Assembly (NCBI GenBank): GCA_030684355.1
Contig: JAUXTN010000087.1
Location: forward strand, 1-62,729
Length of the DNA stretch: 62,729 bases
Reading direction: 5' to 3'
Origin: Pseudomonadota bacterium
Lineage (GTDB): Bacteria; Myxococcota_A; UBA796; SXON01
Under the pieces are notes generated by a model, which was given only the letters and a program-made list of their open reading frames with translations, searched no databases and was not told the DNA's origin. A program made the position numbers and the translations under genes. Positions 53,195 to 60,397 of this stretch are shown one piece after another (position 1 is the stretch's first letter; the number at the start of each line of letters is the position of its first letter).

Positions 53195-53955
53195 CCGAGC
53201 TCGCCAACGTCTACCTCTTCGGCAGCCGGCGCACGCGGGTCGGAACGACCAGCATCTGTCTGGCCACCGCCTGGAACCGTGCACGCCGCGGGCGTCGCGT
53301 GCTCGTCGTCGACCTGCACCCGCAGGGCCACGCGAGCATCTGCCTGTTGAAGCCCGAGGGGTACCGGCTCGTCGGGAAGGACGCGACGATCGCGGACTTC
53401 TGGACGGAGGACGACGCGACGCTGGAGGAGCGCTGCCTTGAAACGGTCCACGCCGACATCGATGTGCTGGTGGGGGGCCCGGGCGTGGTCCAGGGCTTCG
53501 ACGCGCGGACGATGGCGATGGTTCAACGACCTGAACTGCGTCCTCCGGCGGTACGCTGGCGGCGGTCTCTCGCCGACCTCGCCGCGCGCTACGATGACGT
53601 GCTGATCGACACGCCGCCCGGGTGGCCACCGCTCGTCCGATCCTTCCGCGGCATCATCGATCGGATTGTGATTCCCTGGGTCCCGGATGCCCTGTGGGAC
53701 TCGGACCTCGGCGCGGGGAAGGCGGGGGCGCCGCTCGCGCGTCGAGTCCAACACGTCGTCAACCGCTTCAGCGGCTCCGAGGAGCATTCGGGCAGCTTGC
53801 AACGCATTCGCGAGATGGTGGCTACGGGTAGCAAGCGGGTCGAGTTCCTCCCCAACCTCCTGATCGTCCCCCGCGTCCCCTGCGAAGAGGAGATGGTCCC
53901 GACCGCATGGCGGAATCCCACCTTCCGAAAGCACCTCGCGACACTGCTCGACTGA
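53191..53955 (+). CDS. ParA/MinD-like protein with P-loop lysine missing
   Basis: 254 residues from ATG overlapping the PIN gene. The ParA fold is clear: strand VYLFGSRRTRVGTTSICLAT at the P-loop, then RRVLVVDLHPQGHAS and YDDVLIDTPPGWPPLVRSF. However, the P-loop reads RRTRVGTTS, so the signature Lys and the catalytic Lys of KGGxGKT are replaced by Arg and Thr. The D-x-PQG motif is kept. ATP may still bind, but hydrolysis should be poor. Stop codon lies 6 bases from the GTG of the acyl-AMP ligase. Role unknown; a switch or adaptor for the ATPase-nuclease pair is the most likely reading. Confidence 0.75.
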   Translation: MTELANVYLFGSRRTRVGTTSICLATAWNRARRGRRVLVVDLHPQGHASICLLKPEGYRLVGKDATIADFWTEDDATLEERCLETVHADIDVLVGGPGVVQGFDARTMAMVQRPELRPPAVRWRRSLADLAARYDDVLIDTPPGWPPLVRSFRGIIDRIVIPWVPDALWDSDLGAGKAGAPLARRVQHVVNRFSGSEEHSGSLQRIREMVATGSKRVEFLPNLLIVPRVPCEEEMVPTAWRNPTFRKHLATLLD

Positions 53956-53961
53956 GGCGCC

Positions 53962-55788
53962 GTGACTGACTCCCCGACCACCCTCGGCCGCGCCCTCGCC
54001 GCCGCCGCCGCCGCCGACAACGGGCAGGGCCTCCGCTTCCTCGACCGCCACGAGCGGGAGACCAGGGTGGACTGGGCGACGGTGTACGCCCGCGCCCAGC
54101 GCGCCGCCGGGGGCCTCGTCGCGCGCGGCGTCCGCCCCGGAGACACCGTCGGCCTCGTGCTCCCCACCGGCCCCGCCTTCTTCGACGCCTTCTTCGGCGC
54201 CGTCCTCGCGGGTGCCGTGCCCGTGCCGCTCTACCCGCCCGTCCGCCTCGGCCGCCTCGCCGAGTACCACGCGCGCACCGCCGCGATGCTCACCGCCGCC
54301 CGGTGCCGCCTCCTCCTCACCGACGCCCGCACCTGGCGCATCCTCGGCGAGACCGTCGCCCTCGCCCGCCCCGCGCTCGGCGCCGTCGACATCGACGACG
54401 TGGCCGGCGAGCCGCACGTCCACGACGTGACGCCCGACGCCCTCGCCTTCGTGCAGTTCTCGTCGGGCACCACGGTCGAGCCGAAGCCCGTCGCGTTGCA
54501 ACACGCCGCGGTGCTCGCCAACGCGGGCGCCATCCTCGGGGCCATCGCGAAGACCGACGCCGACCAGGCCGGCGTGAGCTGGCTGCCGCTCTACCACGAC
54601 ATGGGGCTCGTGGGCGCCGTGTTCGTCGCGCTCCTCCGCGCCGGCGACCTCACCCTGCTCGGCCCCGAGCTGTTCATCGGCCGGCCCGCGCTCTGGCTCC
54701 GCGCCCTCGGCCGCACCGGCGCGCTCATCAGCCCCGCGCCGAACTTCGCCTACGCCCTCTGCGTCGACCGCATCACCGACGCCGAGATGGAGGGCGTCGA
54801 CCTCTCCCGCTGGCGCTACGCGCTCAACGGCGCCGAGCCGGTCTCCCCCGCGACGCTCCGCCGCTTCGTCGACCGCTTCGCCCGGTGGGGCCTGCGCCCC
54901 GAGGCCCTCACGCCCGTCTACGGCCTCGCCGAGGCCTCCCTCGCCGTCACCTTCTCCGCGTTGGACGAACCCTTCAAGACCACCCGCTTCGACCGTCACG
55001 CCCTCGCCGACGGCCGGGCCGTCCCCGATCCCGAGGGCGTCGAGCTCGTCAGCGTCGGCACGCCGCTCCCGGGCATGGCCATCGACGTCCCGGAGGACCG
55101 CGTCGGCCCCGTCAAGGTGCGCGGGCCCTCGCTCTTCGCGGGGTACCTCCACCAGCCCGAACGCACCGCGCTCGCGATGGTGGACGGCTGGCTCGACACG
55201 GGTGACCTCGGCTTCGTCCACGACGGCGAGCTCTACCTGACCGGCCGCGCGAAGGACGTCGTCATCCTCCGCGGCCAGAACCACGCGCCCCACGAGATCG
55301 AGCAGGCCGTCGACGCCGTGGAGGGCGTGCGCACGGGCTGCGCCGCCGCGGTGGCCTGGCGCCCGGAGGACGCCGAGAGCGAGCAGCTCGTCGTGTTCGT
55401 CGAGGTGAAGGCCGAGATCGTCGAGGCCGCGACGCAGCGGTCGGGATCCGCGCTCTTGGGGCAGGGGCTCCGCCCCCGCAACGCCCCGGAGACAGCGCCG
55501 GGGATCGACGGTGCCCCCACCCTCCCCTCCGCGGTCACCGACCCCGACGTGGCGAACCGGTGCGCGGTCGCCATCCTCGCCGCGACGGGGCTCGACCCCG
55601 CGCTCGTGGTGCTCCTCACCCCGGGCACGCTCCCGCGCACCTCCTCCGGCAAGATCCGCCGCGGCGAGGCGCTCCGCCGCTGGCTCGCCGGCGAACTGCT
55701 CCCCCCCGAGGAGGTGAACGCGTGGCGCCTCGCCGGGGCGCTCGCGAAGGGCACCCTCGCCCACTGGAGGACGCGTCTTGGACGTTGA
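53962..55788 (+). CDS. Fatty acyl-AMP ligase (FAAL-type adenylation enzyme)
   Basis: 608 residues from a GTG. The adenylation core has FVQFSSGTTVEPKPV (P-loop region, diverged from TSGSTGxPKG), VSWLPLYHDMGLVGAVF (typical of FAAL), PVYGLAEAS, DTGDLG and the C-terminal lysine loop RTSSGKIRRG. It would activate a fatty acid as acyl-AMP and load it on the ACP at 51026. At residues of about 490-528, in the C-terminal subdomain, there is an extra Pro/Gly-rich stretch (SALLGQGLRPRNAPETAPG) that coincides with an interspersed hairpin repeat. The gene is 6 bases downstream of the ParA-like gene. Confidence 0.9.
   Translation: MTDSPTTLGRALAAAAAADNGQGLRFLDRHERETRVDWATVYARAQRAAGGLVARGVRPGDTVGLVLPTGPAFFDAFFGAVLAGAVPVPLYPPVRLGRLAEYHARTAAMLTAARCRLLLTDARTWRILGETVALARPALGAVDIDDVAGEPHVHDVTPDALAFVQFSSGTTVEPKPVALQHAAVLANAGAILGAIAKTDADQAGVSWLPLYHDMGLVGAVFVALLRAGDLTLLGPELFIGRPALWLRALGRTGALISPAPNFAYALCVDRITDAEMEGVDLSRWRYALNGAEPVSPATLRRFVDRFARWGLRPEALTPVYGLAEASLAVTFSALDEPFKTTRFDRHALADGRAVPDPEGVELVSVGTPLPGMAIDVPEDRVGPVKVRGPSLFAGYLHQPERTALAMVDGWLDTGDLGFVHDGELYLTGRAKDVVILRGQNHAPHEIEQAVDAVEGVRTGCAAAVAWRPEDAESEQLVVFVEVKAEIVEAATQRSGSALLGQGLRPRNAPETAPGIDGAPTLPSAVTDPDVANRCAVAILAATGLDPALVVLLTPGTLPRTSSGKIRRGEALRRWLAGELLPPEEVNAWRLAGALAKGTLAHWRTRLGR
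55455..55488 (-). repeat. Interspersed hairpin repeat inside the FAAL gene
   Basis: CTTGGGGCAGGGGCTCCGCC continues into CCCGCAACGCCCC. It is the reverse-orientation relative of the intergenic copy at 26541-26574. It lies in frame and encodes an insert in the acyl-AMP ligase. Confidence 0.6.
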
Positions 55789-56902
55789 CTACGCCATCGT
55801 CGGCGGCGGCCCCGCGGGCCTCGCCGTGGCGATCGAGGCCGCCATGCACGGCAAGACCGCCGTCGTCGTGGAGCGCTGCCGCGGCCCCGTCGACAAGGCG
55901 TGCGGCGAAGGGCTCATGCCCCCCGGCGTGGCCCGGCTCCGCGCGCTCGGCGTCGAGCCCCCGGCGTGGGGGTGCCACCCCTTCACCGGCATCCGCTACG
56001 TCGACGGCGACGTGATCGCCGAGGCCCGCTTCCTCGAGGGCCCCGGGCTCGGCATCCGCCGGCTCGCGCTCTCCGAGGCGATGCTCGCGCGCGCGGCGGC
56101 GCTGGGGGTCACGCTCTACCAGGGCACCGAGGCGATGGGGTTCACCGAGGACGCCCAGGGGGTCACCCTCGAGACCTCGCGCGGCCCCGTGCGCGCCCGC
56201 TGGCTCGTCGCCGCGGACGGCCTGCACAGCCGCGTGCGCAAGGAGGCCGGCATCGACGCCACCCCCGCCGCCACGCCCGGCGGCTCCAGCGGCCGCCGGC
56301 TCGGCATCCGCCGCCACTTCACGGTGCGCCCGTGGAGCGACAAGGTCGAGGTGTGGTGGGGAGACGGCGTGGAGGCCTACGTCACCCCCGTCGGGCCGGA
56401 GCGGGTGGGCGTCGCGTTCCTGTGGAGCGGCGGCAAGGGCGATCACGAGGCGTTCCTCCAGCACTTCCCGGCGCTCGCCGCGAAGCTCGGCCCCCCCGAG
56501 TCGACCGTCCGCGGCGCCGGCCCCTTCGGGGTGCGTGTCGCGCGACGCACCCGCGGCCGCGTCCTGCTCGTCGGGGACGCCGCGGGCTACCTCGACGCCC
56601 TGACCGGCGAGGGCCTCTCGCTGGCGTTCGAGAGCGCGGAGGCGCTCGTCGCGGCGACCCTCGCCGGCACCCCCGCCCGCTACGAGGCCGACTGGGCGCG
56701 GATCACCCGCCGTCACCTCCTCTTCACGGGGCTCCTGCTCCAGGTCGCGCGGCGCCCCTGGCTCCGGCGGCGGGTCGTCCGGGCGCTCCGGCGCTTCCCG
56801 AGCGGGATGGAGGGCTTCCTCGCGATGAACACCGGCCACTGGAGCCCCTTTCGCGCGTTGCCGTCGGTCGGCGCGGTGGGGATCGGCCTGCTCACGGGTT
56901 GA
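55778..56902 (+). CDS. FAD-dependent oxidoreductase (geranylgeranyl-reductase/monooxygenase family)
   Basis: 374 residues, starting at TTG (55778) inside the end of the ligase gene. The Rossmann motif is DYAIVGGGPAGLAVAIEA, followed by ERCRGPVDKACGEGLMP, WLVAADGLHSRVRKEAG (DG motif) and LLVGDAAGYLDALTGEG (GD motif). It is of the group-A flavoprotein monooxygenase/reductase type. In this cluster it may hydroxylate or reduce the alkyl-polyketide product. A membrane association is possible because the substrate would be lipidic. Confidence 0.88.
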   Translation: MDVDYAIVGGGPAGLAVAIEAAMHGKTAVVVERCRGPVDKACGEGLMPPGVARLRALGVEPPAWGCHPFTGIRYVDGDVIAEARFLEGPGLGIRRLALSEAMLARAAALGVTLYQGTEAMGFTEDAQGVTLETSRGPVRARWLVAADGLHSRVRKEAGIDATPAATPGGSSGRRLGIRRHFTVRPWSDKVEVWWGDGVEAYVTPVGPERVGVAFLWSGGKGDHEAFLQHFPALAAKLGPPESTVRGAGPFGVRVARRTRGRVLLVGDAAGYLDALTGEGLSLAFESAEALVAATLAGTPARYEADWARITRRHLLFTGLLLQVARRPWLRRRVVRALRRFPSGMEGFLAMNTGHWSPFRALPSVGAVGIGLLTG

Positions 56903-56984
56903 AGCGCGCGGGAGGCCTCGGCCCCTGGCGCGGCGCGTAGATCCTTACGCACCGGGCCGCGCGAACCGCGTACGAAATTACGCA

Positions 56985-57014
56985 TTGGACGCACCGAAAC
57001 CCGCGTCTTACGTA
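56985..57014 (+). promoter_or_regulatory. Promoter for the small protein at 57098
   Basis: TTGGAC (56985-56990), 18 bases, TACGTA (57009-57014), in a locally less GC-rich stretch. It would give a leader of about 75 bases. Confidence 0.45.
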
Positions 57015-57097
57015 TGTTTTTGCCGGCCCCCACGGGCGGCACGGAGCTTGCAATGGCTTCCTCGCGAACCCACTCATCCTTGGCCGGAGGATCTACG

Positions 57098-57280
57098 ATG
57101 CAGCCCCAGACCGAACTCCAGGACCTCTACCGAAACCGGAACCGGTCCGTCGCGCGCAGCTTCTACCGCCAGCTCCGCACCGAAGGCTTCTCCCACCAGC
57201 AGATCATCGAGCTCTCGACGACCCTGCTCGACTTCGTGACGGAAGACCTCAAGGAGAACAACGAGGCCTCGAGCAAGTAG
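57098..57280 (+). CDS. Small conserved-looking helical protein
   Basis: 60 residues from ATG preceded by GGAGG at 57086-57090. The sequence is strongly amphipathic: RNRNRSVARSFYRQLRTEGF then SHQQIIELSTTLLDFVTEDL and a charged tail. It looks like a two- or three-helix protein. It has a promoter and a perfect-stem terminator of its own, which marks it as a real and probably highly expressed gene. Function unknown; a small regulator or structural adaptor is conceivable. Confidence 0.75.
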   Translation: MQPQTELQDLYRNRNRSVARSFYRQLRTEGFSHQQIIELSTTLLDFVTEDLKENNEASSK

Positions 57281-57293
57281 CTCCGGCATCGCA

Positions 57294-57341
57294 CGAACGG
57301 CCGCCCTCCGGAACCGACCGGAGGGCGGCCGTTCGGCGTTT
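57294..57341 (+). terminator. Rho-independent terminator after the small protein
   Basis: Perfect 18-base stem (57294-57311 with 57318-57335; arms begin CGAACGGCCGCCC) and loop AACCGA, followed by GCGTTTT. A very stable hairpin. Confidence 0.88.
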
Positions 57342-57515
57342 TGGCAAGCCGATCTTCCAGGCGCGCCCTCCCGTCTCCCGGGCCATCCGCCGCGGTCGAG
57401 GCAACAAGTCATTGCGCCGCCGGGGCTCCGCCATCCGTAGATCGTGGGGGACGGCGCGCGGGGGTCCTCGTGGTGTGGACACGCGTGCTCGTACCCCAGA
57501 TCTGGAGGAGACATC

Positions 57516-58073
57516 GTGGTTACAGACGTGATCCGGGACCGCGCCCGGGTGGTTCGCGGCGCCGGTGCGGCCGCGGCGGAGCGCCTCGGGGCGGTGGAGC
57601 GCTCGCTCACCATCGAGCGGCCGGCGGAGGACCTCTACCGGCAGTGGCGCGACCCGCAGGTGATGAAGCAGGTGATGGCCCACCTCGGGGTGGTCACCCC
57701 CGCCGGCGAGGGCCGCCTGCACTGGCTGATGGTCAACCCGACGGGCCAGGTGGTCGAGTGGGACACGCAGCTCGTGGAGGACCGCCCCGGCGAGGTCATC
57801 CGCTGGGCCACGGCGAACGGGCCGATCCCGAACGAAGGCTCGGTGCGCTTCCACGCCGCGCCCGGCGATCGCGGCACCGTCGTCACCTTGTGCCTGCGCT
57901 TCTCGCCCCAGAGCGGCCCGATCGGCGACATCGCGGCGCGGCTGGGGAAGAACTTCAACCTGCGCAACCTGACCGGCACCGCGCTGCGGCGCTTCAAGAG
58001 CCTCGCCGAGACCGGCGAGATCCCCACGACCCACCGGCAACCCTCCGGGCGGGGCGCCGGTCGCGACGAGTGA
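57516..58073 (+). CDS. SRPBCC (polyketide cyclase/START-like) protein
   Basis: 185 residues from the GTG preceded by GGAGGAG. RSLTIERPAEDLYRQWRDPQ at the N-terminus of the fold, QLVEDRPGEVIRWATANG and GTVVTLCLRFSPQSGPIGD are typical of the SRPBCC cavity proteins. No catalytic residue assigned. It precedes a zinc alcohol dehydrogenase by 21 bases, a pairing seen in other genomes, often in stress-related operons. Ligand unknown. Confidence 0.82.
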   Translation: MVTDVIRDRARVVRGAGAAAAERLGAVERSLTIERPAEDLYRQWRDPQVMKQVMAHLGVVTPAGEGRLHWLMVNPTGQVVEWDTQLVEDRPGEVIRWATANGPIPNEGSVRFHAAPGDRGTVVTLCLRFSPQSGPIGDIAARLGKNFNLRNLTGTALRRFKSLAETGEIPTTHRQPSGRGAGRDE

Positions 58074-58094
58074 ACGACTCACGAGGAGACACTG

Positions 58095-59264
58095 ATGCGA
58101 GCACTGTGCTGGAACGGCGTGAACGATCTGCGGGTACAGACGGTCGCGGACCCCGAGATCGTCAACCCCCACGACGCCATCCTCCGCGTGACGATGTCGA
58201 CCACGTGCGGGTCGGACCTGCACTTCATCGACGGGTACCTCCCGACGATGGAGCCCGGGGACATCATCGGGCACGAGTTCATGGGGGTCGTGGAGGAGGT
58301 CGGCCCGGAGGTACGCAAGATCAAGAAGGGCGATCGGGTCGTGGTCCCGTCGTCCATCTCGTGTGGCGCCTGCCACTATTGCAAGAACCAACTGTACTCG
58401 TTGTGTGACAACACCCATCCCAAGCCGGAGCTCCAGGAGGCGACCCTGGGCTATCCGACCGCCGGGATCTACGGGTACACCCATGCGTTCGGCGGATACG
58501 CCGGGGCGCACGCCCAATACGTGCGGGTGCCACACGCCGACGTGGATTGTTTCCAGGTGCCGGAGGGCCTGCGCGACGAGCAGGTCATCTTCCTCTCCGA
58601 CGCCGCGCCCACCGGGTACATGGGCGCCGAGTTCTGCAACATCCAACCCGGGGACACCGTCGCCGTGTGGGGGTGCGGCGGGGTGGGCCTGATGGCGCAG
58701 AAGAGCGCCTGGCTCCTCGGCGCGGGGCGGGTGATCGGCATCGACCGGCTCCCGGAGCGGCTCCACATGGCGCGCGAGCACGCCGGGGCCGAGACCATCG
58801 ACTACACCGAGGTCGAGAGCGTGGTGGACGTGCTGCGGGAGATGACCGGCGGGCGCGGGCCCGACGCCTGCATCGATGCCGTCGGCATGGAGGCCCACGG
58901 CACCGGCGTCGACTACGCCTACGACCGCGTGAAGCAGGCGCTGCGGCTCCACACCGACCGTGGCACCGCGCTGCGCGAGGCCATCACGGCCTGCGCGAAG
59001 GGCGGCACCCTGGCGATCCTCGGCGTGTACGGGGTCATGGACAAGTTCCCCCTCGGCGTGATGATGAACAAGGGCCTGACCGTCCGCGCCGCGCAGCAGC
59101 ATGGCCAGCGGTACATCCCGCGCCTCCTGGAGCACCTCCGGAAGGGCGAGCTCGACCCCTCGTTCCTGGCGACCCACCGCTTCTCGCTCGAGGACGCGCC
59201 GACGGGGTACCGCATGTTCAAGAACAAGGAGCAGGGCTGCGTGCGGGCCGTCTTCACGCCGTGA
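58095..59264 (+). CDS. Zinc-dependent alcohol dehydrogenase (glutathione-independent formaldehyde dehydrogenase-like)
   Basis: 389 residues. Catalytic zinc ligands are in STTCGSDLHF (Cys) and IIGHEFMG (His-Glu). The structural zinc loop CGACHYCKNQLYSLC is intact with four cysteines. The cofactor-binding Rossmann motif is VWGCGGVGLMAQ, ending in IGIDR, where the Asp favours NAD. The insertion (NTHPKPELQEATLGYPTAG) is typical of the fdhA-like group. It is co-transcribed with the SRPBCC gene and probably oxidises an aldehyde or alcohol. Confidence 0.9.
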   Translation: MRALCWNGVNDLRVQTVADPEIVNPHDAILRVTMSTTCGSDLHFIDGYLPTMEPGDIIGHEFMGVVEEVGPEVRKIKKGDRVVVPSSISCGACHYCKNQLYSLCDNTHPKPELQEATLGYPTAGIYGYTHAFGGYAGAHAQYVRVPHADVDCFQVPEGLRDEQVIFLSDAAPTGYMGAEFCNIQPGDTVAVWGCGGVGLMAQKSAWLLGAGRVIGIDRLPERLHMAREHAGAETIDYTEVESVVDVLREMTGGRGPDACIDAVGMEAHGTGVDYAYDRVKQALRLHTDRGTALREAITACAKGGTLAILGVYGVMDKFPLGVMMNKGLTVRAAQQHGQRYIPRLLEHLRKGELDPSFLATHRFSLEDAPTGYRMFKNKEQGCVRAVFTP

Positions 59265-59292
59265 TCGGGCCGGCTTGCGCTCGGCCCGATCA
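59262..59292 (+). terminator. Hairpin at the end of the dehydrogenase gene
   Basis: TGATCGGGCCG and CGGCCCGATCA pair around a 9-base loop, starting in the stop codon; the following T-tract is short, so this is a probable terminator. Confidence 0.55.
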
Positions 59293-59311
59293 GCTTTACT
59301 AAGTCGGCGAA

Positions 59312-59375
59312 GCTCCGTTTACTCGCGCCTCCTTGTTCGCGCCGAGCGCAAACAAGGAGGCACTCGAAACGGAGC
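59312..59375. repeat. Long two-step inverted repeat between convergent genes
   Basis: Outer arms GCTCCGTTT (59312-59320) and AAACGGAGC (59367-59375), inner arms GCCTCCTTGTT (59327-59337) and AACAAGGAGGC (59351-59361). It could form a large cruciform or a bidirectional terminator. Confidence 0.75.
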
Positions 59376-59386
59376 CGCCTCCGGAT

Positions 59387-59410
59387 CCTCCGGGCCCGAG
59401 CGCCCGGAGG
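59387..59410 (-). terminator. Hairpin after the QorB-like gene
   Basis: CCTCCGGGC and GCCCGGAGG pair around a 6-base loop just beyond the stop at 59428 on the minus strand; no clear T-run. Confidence 0.4.
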
Positions 59411-59427
59411 GCCGAGTCGGTCCGGAG

Positions 59428-60312
59428 CTACGCCGCGGCGAGCGCCGCCCGGTTCGCGACGAGGAACGCGCGGACGGACTGGGGCGGGCGGCCGGTGAGG
59501 CGGACGAGGCCGTCACTGATCTCCTGGAGCTCGCCCTTCGCCGTGCTCACGTCGAACGAGGCGTAGATCTCCGCGACCGGCTGGGGCAGCCCGTGCTGCA
59601 CCATCCCCTGGATGAGCGCGTCGACGGGCACCGACACGTGCGCGATCGGCTTCCCGACGAGCTCGCCGAGGAGCGCGGCGAGGTCCGCGCCGGTGAGCGC
59701 CTCGGGGCCGGTCACCTGGACGACGCGGCGCCCGGGGGTGCGCACGGACACGGCGGCGGCGGCGGCGCGCGCGCAGTCCTCGCGCGTCACGTAGGCGACG
59801 GCCCCGGTGCCGGTGGCGTTGACGAGCTGGCCCGACGCCGCCGCGCCCGGCAGCGAGCCGAGGAGGAGCTCGGCGTAGAGGTTGTTGCCGAGGATCGTGT
59901 AGTCCAGGCGCGAAGCGGCGAGCGCGGTCTCGGTCCCGAGGTGGTCCGGGGCGACCGCCAGCGTGGAGGTCGCCGCGTTCGCGACCGACGTGTAGACCAC
60001 CTGCTCGACCCCCGCGGCCTCCAGGGCCCGGATCGCCCGCTGGTGCTGCTCCAGGCGGCGCCCGGGGCGGTCCAACGCGTCGGTGCTGACGAGGAGCGCC
60101 CGGTTCGCGCCCGCGAAGGCCCGGACGAGCCCGGCCTCGTCGTCGAAGTCGGCTTGGCGCACGTCGACCCCGCGCGCCGCGAACGAGGCCAGCGACGCCG
60201 GCGTGCGCGTCGTGGCGATGAGCGGGCCCGCGCCCTGGTCGAGGAGGAGCTCGAGGACGCGGCGGCCGAGGTGGCCGGAGGCGCCGGTGACGAGGAGGGG
60301 AGAGAGCGACAT
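59428..60312 (-). CDS. NAD(P)H-binding NmrA/QorB-like oxidoreductase
   Basis: 294 residues. Cofactor motif LVTGASGHLGRRVLELLL at the N-terminus, QADFDDEAGLVRAFAG, VVYTSVANA and the YTILGNNLYAELLLGSL segment match QorB-type atypical short-chain reductases, which bind NADPH and reduce quinones or act as redox sensors. Divergent from a LysR gene with an 85-base shared promoter, the classic arrangement of a regulator and its target. Confidence 0.88.
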   Translation of the reverse strand: MSLSPLLVTGASGHLGRRVLELLLDQGAGPLIATTRTPASLASFAARGVDVRQADFDDEAGLVRAFAGANRALLVSTDALDRPGRRLEQHQRAIRALEAAGVEQVVYTSVANAATSTLAVAPDHLGTETALAASRLDYTILGNNLYAELLLGSLPGAAASGQLVNATGTGAVAYVTREDCARAAAAAVSVRTPGRRVVQVTGPEALTGADLAALLGELVGKPIAHVSVPVDALIQGMVQHGLPQPVAEIYASFDVSTAKGELQEISDGLVRLTGRPPQSVRAFLVANRAALAAA

Positions 60313-60349
60313 GGGAGCACCCTGGGTTGAGGTGCACGGAAGGTACGGC

Positions 60350-60367
60350 TGTCCCCCAAGCGGGACA
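60350..60367. promoter_or_regulatory. Candidate LysR operator
   Basis: TGTCCC and GGGACA form an inverted repeat with 6 bases between, in the shared promoter region of the QorB-like and LysR genes. Confidence 0.45.
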
Positions 60368-60397
60368 ATGCGATAGATCTGCCGGCTCTGGTGCGAA

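Noticed and set aside
51266..53961. Recent insertion-element boundaries around the ATPase-PIN-ParA cassette
   Set aside because: No direct or inverted repeats or integrase gene were found at the edges and the 3' spacing to the ligase is only 6 bases, so a recent transposition cannot be claimed.
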